From: UPXZ01 sp047974405
GTDB taxonomy: Bacteria > Bacteroidota > Bacteroidia > Bacteroidales > Paludibacteraceae
DNA: 64,000 bases
Direction of reading: 5' to 3'
NCBI GenBank assembly: GCA_047974405.1
Contig: JBKECI010000091.1
Location: 1-64,000 of the forward strand
Part shown: in pieces, positions 51,651-59,130 of the stretch
How positions within the stretch are numbered: position 1 is the stretch's first letter
Layout of the letters: each line of letters opens with the position of its first letter
Translations under genes and position numbers: made by a program
Notes under the pieces: generated by a model
The model's database searches: none
The model's input: only the letters and a program-made list of their open reading frames with translations
What the model was told of the DNA's origin: nothing

Positions 51651-53056
51651 AAAAAATTTTACACATATTACTTTTGTCCGGTATTGCCGTATCTGTTGTC
51701 TCTAAAAATCCGGTTTTCACTTTTATCGAAAACGATTTGATGAACAATGCCAATGTGAGTTTAATTGTAAAAGATATGACCAATAACGCCAATCTATACG
51801 AATACCACCCGGGGAACTCCTTTATTCCGGCATCGACCATGAAGTTGGTTACTACCGCCACAGCACTCCAATTACTTGGCGGCAGTTTCAGGTTTGAAAC
51901 CCTATTGCAATACGATGGAACAATTGACTATGAAGGAATATTAAACGGAAATATCTATATAAGAGGGGGAGGCGACCCCACGTTGGGTTCGGAGAAGATG
52001 GGAGACGGAGACTTTTTGCAACAATGGGTCAAAAGCATCAAAAAAAAAGGAATTAGAAAAATATTAGGAAGTATTATAGCCGATGAATCACTCTATGGCG
52101 ATGAGGGAGCAAACCCTTATTGGACATGGGAAGATATTGGCAACTACTATGCTCCGGAAATATATGCCATTTCGTACAAAGACAACACTTTCAAAGTTGA
52201 GTTCGACTCAAAAGAGGTGGGCAGCATCCCTCAAATTGTTGCAGTTAGCCCTCAAATAAAAGATCTTTGCATTATCAACTGCCTCAAGAGTACCAAAATA
52301 TCGTTCGATAGTGCCTATTTTTACGGTAAACCGCACGATAATGAAAGAATTGCTCGCGGCGCCATTCCGGCAAACAGAAAGAGATTTACGGTAAAAGGGA
52401 GTATTCCCTCTCCCGGACTTCTATTAGCAAAAGACTTAAAACAAGCGCTAAAAAAAAATGGAATAGAAGTAACAGGAGAGGGCAAAGATATATTTTTGCC
52501 ACCCCAATCAAAAAGAACAAAAATTTATTCACACTTTTCTCCCCCTTTGAGAAATATTGTGGGAGAGATAAATATGAATAGCAACAACCACTATGCCGAA
52601 ACCTTGTTTCAGAGATTGTCTCTCTTGGAAAGTTCGGTTGCAAATTCAAAAAATGCTGCGAAGATAATCAAAAATTATTGGTATTCGAGATTGCCCTCTT
52701 CCAAACAACTGTTTTTGTACGATGGATGCGGACTTTCTCCTCTGAATGCCGTATCTGCAAATTTTTTGGTCGATATGCTTGTGTATATGTACAATTCCGA
52801 CAGCCGCGCAGATTTTCTCAACTCTTTACCTGTTTCGGGGATTTCGGGGACATTAAAGTCGTTTTTGAAAAATACTCCATTATTTGGCAAAGTAAGAGCC
52901 AAAAGCGGAACCATAAGCCGTGTAAAATCTTATGCGGGCTACATCGAAAGAGATGATAAAAAATGGGTATTTGCCGTATTAGTAAACAATGCCAATGGAA
53001 ATTCGAGAGAAGTAACAGGTAAAATCGAAAATTTTTTACTTGACATCACACAATGA
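51647..53056 (+). CDS. dacB: D-alanyl-D-alanine carboxypeptidase/endopeptidase (PBP4, DacB)
   Basis: Low-molecular-weight class C penicillin-binding protein of the S13 family, trimming peptidoglycan crosslinks in the periplasm. 469 residues with a signal peptide (first about 19 residues). Catalytic motifs: SxxK in PASTMKLVTTA (about 61-65), SxN in MNSNNHYAETL near 306, and KSG instead of KTG in RAKSGTISRV near 422. Domains I-III of the S13 fold lie between the first two motifs. Overlaps both neighbours by 4 bp; central gene of a tightly coupled trio. Confidence 0.93.
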   Translation: MKKILHILLLSGIAVSVVSKNPVFTFIENDLMNNANVSLIVKDMTNNANLYEYHPGNSFIPASTMKLVTTATALQLLGGSFRFETLLQYDGTIDYEGILNGNIYIRGGGDPTLGSEKMGDGDFLQQWVKSIKKKGIRKILGSIIADESLYGDEGANPYWTWEDIGNYYAPEIYAISYKDNTFKVEFDSKEVGSIPQIVAVSPQIKDLCIINCLKSTKISFDSAYFYGKPHDNERIARGAIPANRKRFTVKGSIPSPGLLLAKDLKQALKKNGIEVTGEGKDIFLPPQSKRTKIYSHFSPPLRNIVGEINMNSNNHYAETLFQRLSLLESSVANSKNAAKIIKNYWYSRLPSSKQLFLYDGCGLSPLNAVSANFLVDMLVYMYNSDSRADFLNSLPVSGISGTLKSFLKNTPLFGKVRAKSGTISRVKSYAGYIERDDKKWVFAVLVNNANGNSREVTGKIENFLLDITQ

Positions 53057-53778
53057 AAACCATGCAACATATCAATTTTGTGTCTTCAACCAACGACCAC
53101 CTCAAGGAGCAGGTAAAAAAATCGAATCTTTTAGAAGGTTTCACGGTTTACACAGATTTTCAGACTACCGGAAAGGGACAATCCGGGAATATGTGGGAAT
53201 CTGAAAAAGGCAAAAATCTCCTTTTCAGCATTGTTATTTATCCAAAAAAAATTGAGATAGAGAAACAATTTCTTATATCGAAAATGGTAAGCGTTGCAGT
53301 ACAACAAGCACTTGAAGAGTATGTGGAAGGGATAAAAATCAAATGGCCGAACGACATCTATTATCAAAATAAAAAGTTGGGGGGTATACTAATAGAAAGC
53401 TCACTGCAGAGCAACCATATCAGGTACACCATTATCGGAGTGGGACTCAACATCAACCAAACCCGTTTCAACCCATTGCTGCCCAACCCTGTTTCACTTA
53501 AAATGATTACGGGGAAAAGCTATCGCAGAATAATGCTGTTGAAGAAAATACGCCAACATTTTTTTACTCTCTACAACGATTCAGATAATGAAACAATAAA
53601 CAGAATATACTTTGAAAATTTGTACCGCTCTGTCGGGTATCACAATTACAGAATTGGTTTAGGACCTATTTTTGCCGCAAAAATACTTAAAGTACATGAA
53701 AGCGGAGAGCTTACGCTTGAAAAGGCAAACGGAGAGATATTGAATTTTTACTTCAAAGAGGTGGAGTTTGTCCATTAA
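53053..53778 (+). CDS. birA: Biotin--[acetyl-CoA-carboxylase] ligase
   Basis: Attaches biotin to the carrier protein of biotin-dependent carboxylases. 241 residues, class I ligase: the catalytic GKGQSGNMWESEKGKNLLFS loop near 36-55, IKWPNDIYYQNKKLGGIL near 95 with the KWPND signature, and GVGLNIN near 133. The N-terminal helix-turn-helix of E. coli BirA is absent, so it should not be a repressor. Overlaps the dacB stop by 4 bp; pdxB-dacB-birA form one operon. Confidence 0.94.
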   Translation: MKTMQHINFVSSTNDHLKEQVKKSNLLEGFTVYTDFQTTGKGQSGNMWESEKGKNLLFSIVIYPKKIEIEKQFLISKMVSVAVQQALEEYVEGIKIKWPNDIYYQNKKLGGILIESSLQSNHIRYTIIGVGLNINQTRFNPLLPNPVSLKMITGKSYRRIMLLKKIRQHFFTLYNDSDNETINRIYFENLYRSVGYHNYRIGLGPIFAAKILKVHESGELTLEKANGEILNFYFKEVEFVH

Positions 53779-53940
53779 ATCTTCATTGGTTATTGCCAAT
53801 GTTGCACTTGCTACAAACAGAAAGTAAAATATTGTTTCCTAAGTAGTAATAAGAATTTGATCTTTAGTATTATTGTAAGATAATTATTATTTTAATTGTT
53901 AAAAATTCCGTCAGATAACGAAAAAATAGATTATAAACAA

Positions 53941-55410
53941 ATGAAAAATACCCTTACATCGCTTTGTCTCATATTCATTGCCTCGGGTTTCTCCATTTTG
54001 GCAGAAGCTCCGGCAGGATATTACACTTCATTAGAGTTGGACGGTAAAAACACTTCTACTTTGAGGACCGCCCTACAAAATATTATCACAACAAATCATA
54101 CTACAGTAGGGTATAGCGGACTTTGGAACGCCTATGCAACTACCGATATCAACCCTTCTACAGGTAATATTTGGGATATGTACTCCAATTGCAGTTTTAC
54201 TTGTCCCGATGATCAAAACAGCGGTACAAACGGCACCGAATGTACCAATTACAATAGAGAACACACCACCCCAAGGAGTTGGTTTAACAGTATAGAACCG
54301 ATAAACTCAGATTTGTTCAACGTATATCCTACCGATACTTATGTAAACGCTCAAAGGAGCAACTACCCTTACGGAGAGGTTGGAGAAACAACCATTATGG
54401 AGACATTTGGCAATGGGAGTCTGTTGGGTTATTCAAATTTTTCTACCTATACCGGAATGGTTTTTGAACCGATTGACGAATATAAAGGAGATTTTGCAAG
54501 AACATTTTTCTACATGGCTACAAGATATGCTGATATTTGTTCCGATTGGGCGTCCAACTCGCCTGAAGCTGCAGTTGTGTATGGAACAAATTTAGGATTT
54601 ACACCCTACGCCATCGAATTATTCCTAAAATGGAGCAGAGAAGACCCAGTAAGTGAGAAAGAGGCAAATCGGAACGATGCCGTATATACCAAACAATACA
54701 ATAGAAATCCATTTATCGATTTTTTAGGATTGGAAGAGTATATCTGGGGAAATAAGACGATGGAATTATTTTATGTGGGGGGCTCTACTCAAAATACACC
54801 TGTCGTAAACAGCCCCTCTTCGGCAAATATTACGGATGTATCGGCAAATTTAGGAGGAAACATAACCTCGACAGGAAACAGTACCATTACAGAGTCAGGA
54901 ATTTACTATAGCCTGACAGACGGATTTACCAACGGAGAGGGGATAAAAATTACAGGTTCTGCCAACGATACGGGACCATTTTATATACCTGTAACAGGAT
55001 TGAACAAAAATACCAACTATTATTTCAAGGCATTTGCTACCAATAGTTTAGGTACAGGATATTCATCACAGGCAAGATTTATAACCACAGGTTCGACCGA
55101 TAATAAAATATCTGTAGGGAATATAAGAGAGTCGGGGGCAATGCTCCAATACGGAATCGTAAAGAAACCGACGACAAAAAGTTTGCTGATAAAAACAAAA
55201 AGCATTACCGGTAATTTGACCGTTGCGATAACCGGAATTGCATTCGATGTATCATCGGCTATTATTAATCAACAAGACGCAGAAAACGGTTATACCCTAT
55301 ACGTTACCTTTAATCCCACCTCTGTAGGTTCTTATACAGGCACACTCACTATCTCCGGAGGAGGATTAGTAAGCAATTATCAAGTAAATCTATCGGGAAT
55401 TAAACAATAA
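53941..55410 (+). CDS. Secreted endonuclease I with C-terminal Ig/fibronectin-like domains
   Basis: A 489-residue exported nuclease; signal peptide MKNTLTSLCLIFIASGFS, cleaved near LAEA. Residues 20-275 follow the EndA/NucM (endonuclease I) family; the metal-finger motif NREHTTPRSWF (about 108-118) has the key His, and SDLFNVYPTD follows. Residues 285-370 resemble a fibronectin type III module (ITESGIYYSLTDG, LNKNTNYYFKAFATNSLG), and 385-489 an Ig-like module ending TGTLTISGGGLVSNYQVNLSG. It likely digests environmental DNA. The start at 53941 replaces a TTG at 53896. A weak hairpin (53784-53801) lies upstream. Confidence 0.88.
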   Translation: MKNTLTSLCLIFIASGFSILAEAPAGYYTSLELDGKNTSTLRTALQNIITTNHTTVGYSGLWNAYATTDINPSTGNIWDMYSNCSFTCPDDQNSGTNGTECTNYNREHTTPRSWFNSIEPINSDLFNVYPTDTYVNAQRSNYPYGEVGETTIMETFGNGSLLGYSNFSTYTGMVFEPIDEYKGDFARTFFYMATRYADICSDWASNSPEAAVVYGTNLGFTPYAIELFLKWSREDPVSEKEANRNDAVYTKQYNRNPFIDFLGLEEYIWGNKTMELFYVGGSTQNTPVVNSPSSANITDVSANLGGNITSTGNSTITESGIYYSLTDGFTNGEGIKITGSANDTGPFYIPVTGLNKNTNYYFKAFATNSLGTGYSSQARFITTGSTDNKISVGNIRESGAMLQYGIVKKPTTKSLLIKTKSITGNLTVAITGIAFDVSSAIINQQDAENGYTLYVTFNPTSVGSYTGTLTISGGGLVSNYQVNLSGIKQ

Positions 55411-55506
55411 ACGAAAATATTAACAGAAACATTATCAAAATAAATGTGGTATTGTGAAAAACAAAATAATTTTGTCATTCTCAACATGAAAAATCAAAAT
55501 TACTTG

Positions 55507-55514
55507 TATATTTG
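55507..55514 (+). promoter_or_regulatory. -7 promoter element of ssb
   Basis: TATATTTG, an exact TAnnTTTG match, 78 bp upstream of the ssb ATG. Confidence 0.45.
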
Positions 55515-55592
55515 TATAGAAGTTTCATATTTAACCGTATTACCGTATATTAAGAAAAATCTAAATTTAAACACGCACACAATTCTACAATT

Positions 55593-56021
55593 ATGTCAAT
55601 AAACAAAGTGATTTTAATCGGGAATGTTGGAGCAGATCCCGAAGTTCGCTATCTAGAAAAGAATGTTGCCGTAGCCAATTTCAGATTGGCTACTACCGAA
55701 AGAGGATATACTATGCAAAATGGAACGCAAGTACCCGATCGCACAGAATGGCACAATATCGTGGTTTGGAGAGGGCTGGCCGAATTGACTGAGAGATATA
55801 TAAAAAAGGGGACACAACTCTATATTGAGGGGAGAATACAGACCCGTTCGTGGGAAAAAGAAGGTGTAAAGCGATATACCACAGAGATTTATGCCGAAAA
55901 TGTTCAGTTACTCGGAAAACGGCCGGACTCGGGAGAGAATACTATTTCCGCAGTTTCTTCGGCTCATGTTTCGACAGAGACAATTGCTGAGGATGATAAT
56001 GGGAGCGATTTGCCGTTTTAG
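55593..56021 (+). CDS. ssb: Single-stranded DNA-binding protein
   Basis: OB-fold SSB that coats single-stranded DNA in replication and repair. 142 residues: OB domain 1-110 with SINKVILIGNVGADPEVRY at the start, EWHNIVVW near 51, and the GRIQTRSWEKEGVKRYTTEIYA-type strand region (87-108); then a short linker and the acidic tail DDNGSDLPF that recruits partner proteins. Monocistronic. Confidence 0.96.
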   Translation: MSINKVILIGNVGADPEVRYLEKNVAVANFRLATTERGYTMQNGTQVPDRTEWHNIVVWRGLAELTERYIKKGTQLYIEGRIQTRSWEKEGVKRYTTEIYAENVQLLGKRPDSGENTISAVSSAHVSTETIAEDDNGSDLPF

Positions 56022-56124
56022 ATAAAATCTATTCTCCGAAAGATAAAAATATCACATAGATTTTTTTTATGTTGTATATTTTTGCTGATAACAGATTACT
56101 CATAAAAGAAAATAGAATTATTCA

Positions 56125-56646
56125 ATGGCTTTGATAAAATCGGTCAGAGGATTTACTCCCCGTTTTGGACAAAATTGCTTTTTTGCCGAAAATGCCACCA
56201 TCGTAGGCGATGTAACAATGGGAGAAGGTTGTAGTATTTGGTTCAACACCGTTTTGAGAGGAGATGTAAACTCCATTCGCATAGGGAATCATGTCAATAT
56301 TCAAGACGGTTCAGTGTTGCACACGCTTTATGAAAAATCGGTGGTTGACATAGGCGACTACGTTTCCGTAGGACACAACGTTACCATACATGGAGCAAAA
56401 ATAGACGATTATGCCTTGATAGGGATGGGAGCTACGGTACTTGACTATGCCGAAGTGGGCAAAGGCGCTATTGTTGCGGCAGGCGCATTGGTGCTGAGCA
56501 ATACAAAAATACCACCCCATACGCTTTGGGCAGGAGTGCCTGCAAAGTTTGTAAAAAATGTGGCGCCGGATCAAGCTAATGAGATTAACCGAAAAATAGC
56601 CCATAATTATGCGATGTATGCAGGCTGGTACAACAAAGAAAAATAA
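56125..56646 (+). CDS. Gamma carbonic anhydrase family protein
   Basis: A 173-residue left-handed parallel beta-helix protein of the hexapeptide-repeat gamma-CA family. Zinc-type histidines are visible in SVLHTLYEK near 70 and VGHNVTIHGAK near 87-92. It begins with the usual SVRGFTPRFGQNCFFAENATIVGDV pattern (residues 5-29). Many bacterial members of this group are not proven carbonic anhydrases. Convergent with plsC; single gene. Confidence 0.9.
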   Translation: MALIKSVRGFTPRFGQNCFFAENATIVGDVTMGEGCSIWFNTVLRGDVNSIRIGNHVNIQDGSVLHTLYEKSVVDIGDYVSVGHNVTIHGAKIDDYALIGMGATVLDYAEVGKGAIVAAGALVLSNTKIPPHTLWAGVPAKFVKNVAPDQANEINRKIAHNYAMYAGWYNKEK

Positions 56647-56688
56647 ATTGCTCTCAATTGTTACAACATCGAAACGGGTGGTTTAATT

Positions 56689-57843
56689 TTATCGTTGAAT
56701 GCTTGCTTCCATATTGTTTATTAATGGATTGGCATACATTTCGAGGATTTTTGTACGTAAAAAATAGCGATCTTTGCTTTCCAAGTCGATTTTTCGTATT
56801 TGCTTATCTATATAGTTTTCAAAAGAATTTACATCCGTCGGAGAATATCTGTCGGCAAACCTACTGCTATTTGTAAGTAAATCGTATGCTATTTTATTGT
56901 TTGATAGTATTTTAAGGTTGGCATGTATGTGCTTGTCAATAAGTTGGGCTACAAGTTGGGCTTGTAGGTTTTTTACCTTAGTTTGCTGTGTTATTTTGTC
57001 CAGTTCATCGTTAATATTTCCCGAAAAATGATAAGTAACTTTTCCTTTGTATCCCATCACTCCTGTCTCCATGTTTAGCAAATCGTCTCGGGTTGTTTTT
57101 TTGTAATTCGGGTCATCTCTTTTTTGCTGAAATTCTTTTGCTTTCAAAAAGTCGCACGGATCATATTCATACGAAATACTCAACGGACATATATTCAACT
57201 CTTTAAGATTTTCGACGAGCGAACTGTTTCCGCTCATCGCCAACATTTTCAGCAGACTTTCTTGTGTGCGATCGTCGCTGTCTTTGGCTCGTCCTTCTCT
57301 TTGCGCAATCCACACCGATTGATGTTTTTCGGTAAGTGCGTAGCGGATGTAGGCGGAGAGGCGGTGTGAACTTTCCAACATACCGTGCGGAGTAAGCCCC
57401 CTTTGTACAATAAAGCTCTTGTTTACCCTTACCAAGTCTTTTATCCATGGATATACCAGCAAATTATCTCCAATGGCAATTTCCATTGTATCTACTCCGT
57501 TTTCGATGAGTTTTCCTCCCAAAAAAGCCGAATCAAGTATTATATCTCTATGATTTGAAATGAAGAGATATTTCTTTGATAAATCAATGTTTTCCACTCC
57601 ATTAAAGTCGATACCCGAAGTCATATTACCTTCCAAGTATTGTAAAAAAGGGACTACCAATTGTTTCTGAAAATCGCTCGTACTTTTGAAACTCAACATT
57701 TTTTGCCTAAGCGTCTCTTTAGGCATCAGAGGAAACAATGTACTTACCACTTTCATAAACTGCTTTTCGCTGCAAAGGCGTTCCATTGCTGCCGGAATAT
57801 CTTCGGCACCGTAGGACTTTATCTCGTCAAAATCGTATTGCAT
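56689..57843 (-). CDS. 1-acyl-glycerol-3-phosphate acyltransferase family protein
   Basis: A 384-residue PlsC-type acyltransferase. The catalytic region reads SNHRDIILDSAF (about 97-108): His and Asp are five residues apart, whereas the standard motif has four (NHx4D); this variant is shared by a group of Bacteroidetes relatives as I recall. The rest has the binding segments WIAQREGRAKD near 175 and CPLSISYEYDPCD near 205. The enzyme acylates lysophosphatidate or a related lipid. It follows cdsA by 9 bp on the same strand, forming a phospholipid pair. Confidence 0.85.
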   Translation of the reverse strand: MQYDFDEIKSYGAEDIPAAMERLCSEKQFMKVVSTLFPLMPKETLRQKMLSFKSTSDFQKQLVVPFLQYLEGNMTSGIDFNGVENIDLSKKYLFISNHRDIILDSAFLGGKLIENGVDTMEIAIGDNLLVYPWIKDLVRVNKSFIVQRGLTPHGMLESSHRLSAYIRYALTEKHQSVWIAQREGRAKDSDDRTQESLLKMLAMSGNSSLVENLKELNICPLSISYEYDPCDFLKAKEFQQKRDDPNYKKTTRDDLLNMETGVMGYKGKVTYHFSGNINDELDKITQQTKVKNLQAQLVAQLIDKHIHANLKILSNNKIAYDLLTNSSRFADRYSPTDVNSFENYIDKQIRKIDLESKDRYFLRTKILEMYANPLINNMEASIQR

Positions 57844-57852
57844 TATCTTGCT

Positions 57853-58665
57853 TTATTTTATTAGTAAACTCAAAAATAAATACACCATTGGGGCAGCCAA
57901 CAGCATACTGTCAAATCGGTCTAATACTCCTCCATGTCCGGGGATAACGTCGCCCGAATCTTTTACATCAGACGCTCGCTTAAGGAGCGATTCGCTCAAG
58001 TCGCCCAGCGTACCAAAAATTACCACAATCTCGGAATATATAATCCATTGTACCAATGTCAACTCAGGGATATAAATGGAAAAGACATAACCCGATATCA
58101 AAACAAAAAAAGCCCCTCCGAAAAAACCCTCCCATGTTTTTTTGGGAGATATTCGCTGAAAAAGCTTGTGCTTGCCCAAAAGCATTCCCGAAACATAAGC
58201 TCCGGTATCGTTTACCCAAATGGAAATAAACACCGCCAATAGTATGATTGGTTGATATCCTTGTAGGTATAGAATATGATTTAGTAATGAAAAGGGGAGA
58301 GCCGTATATATTTGCCCTAGTAGAAAGTAAGCCCAATTATTGATAGGATTTTGCTTTTTCCGGTAAAGTTCAAAAATAAATATCAATACGATGTAAATGC
58401 CGTAGATTGAATATAGCGGATAATGTACGGTTTTTGACGCAGAAAGAAACGAAACAATAAACAGTAAAACGCTGCCTGTCATGGCAGCCGGTACAGCAAC
58501 TTGAATTTCAGGTTTTGTGTTGGTCAAACGATGAAATTCGCGAACCGCCATAGCCGATATAATGGCAAAAAGCGCTGCAAATGTATAGGGCGATATCAAA
58601 ATAGACCCTGCGAGCAGTGTTATAAATACAATTCCACTTATAAGGCGTATCCAAAAATTTTTCAT
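57853..58665 (-). CDS. cdsA: Phosphatidate cytidylyltransferase
   Basis: Makes CDP-diacylglycerol from phosphatidate and CTP, the branch point to all phospholipids. 270 residues with about seven membrane helices and the complete C-terminal signature: SLLKRASDVKDSGD...PGHGGVLDRFDS (residues about 216-245). The frame reaches a TTG at 58674; the ATG at 58665 is used here. plsC-like gene follows. A -7 element at 58693-58700 gives a short leader. Confidence 0.95.
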   Translation of the reverse strand: MKNFWIRLISGIVFITLLAGSILISPYTFAALFAIISAMAVREFHRLTNTKPEIQVAVPAAMTGSVLLFIVSFLSASKTVHYPLYSIYGIYIVLIFIFELYRKKQNPINNWAYFLLGQIYTALPFSLLNHILYLQGYQPIILLAVFISIWVNDTGAYVSGMLLGKHKLFQRISPKKTWEGFFGGAFFVLISGYVFSIYIPELTLVQWIIYSEIVVIFGTLGDLSESLLKRASDVKDSGDVIPGHGGVLDRFDSMLLAAPMVYLFLSLLIK

Positions 58666-58692
58666 ATACCGCAAGAAAGTTTATATATGTTA

Positions 58693-58700
58693 CAAATTTA
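58693..58700 (-). promoter_or_regulatory. -7 promoter element of cdsA
   Basis: Minus-strand TAAATTTG, an exact TAnnTTTG match, 28 bp upstream of the cdsA ATG. Confidence 0.5.
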
Positions 58701-58734
58701 CATGATAATTTTTGATTAACACACAAATCGATAA

Positions 58735-58852
58735 AAATATAAAACAAGACTACCGCTCTTTATGTCCTTATACGGGCTTATTTAGCAAGATGTATTTTGC
58801 CAGTATATTAGTTGCTTATATTTGTTTGAGTACGCGGTAGCAGGTTTTGATG
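58735..58852 (-). ncRNA. Candidate small RNA upstream of cdsA
   Basis: A transcript of about 115 nt is inferred on the minus strand: it would start near 58850 from a full promoter at 58857-58886, contain CTACCGC (from 58840-58834) and GCGGTAG (58756-58750) that pair perfectly over 7 bp, and end in a T-rich run (TCTTGTTTTATATTTTT, 58749-58733), a terminator-like tail. A small inner GCAA/TTGC hairpin is possible. cdsA has its own nearer -7 element, so this need not be its leader. It does not match SRP RNA, tmRNA, or RNase P; a 6S-like role cannot be judged by eye. Confidence 0.35.
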
Positions 58853-58856
58853 TCCG

Positions 58857-58886
58857 CAAAGGTACGATATTTTGTGAAGTTCACAA
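58857..58886 (-). promoter_or_regulatory. Full promoter of the candidate small RNA
   Basis: Minus-strand TTG (58884-58886), 19 nt, TACCTTTG (58857-58864): consensus -33/-7 pair at the right distance, with no coding start close behind it. Confidence 0.55.
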
Positions 58887-59035
58887 TGAAAGGATCGGAA
58901 TTGAAAAGCAGGAAACATTGTGCCTTGAATGTATCTGTTTGTAGAAAAAATGTTTTTCAAGATATTGAAATGGATAAAAGCCCGAGATAAATAGGGGATA
59001 GATGTCTGTAAACAACACCAAGTAATTAAACACAT

Positions 59036-59075
59036 ACTATTAGACCCGGCCAGAGGCCTGGTCAGGTCTAATAGT
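59036..59075 (-). terminator. Terminator of the 2-oxoacid dehydrogenase operon
   Basis: ACTATTAGACC (59036-59046) is perfectly complementary to GGTCTAATAGT (59065-59075), with a GC-rich inner part (GGCC-AGA-GGCC) that can pair further. It lies 56 bp past the E1 stop. T-runs are weak on both sides. Confidence 0.7.
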
Positions 59076-59130
59076 TCTTAAAATCAACAAATTAATAATT
59101 TATTTAAAGAATAGGATGATGTGAGATAGT

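Noticed and set aside
58735..59080. SRP (4.5S) RNA or 6S RNA gene
   Set aside because: The conserved SRP tetraloop region and a long 6S-type bulged stem could not be found; kept as an unclassified small RNA candidate.
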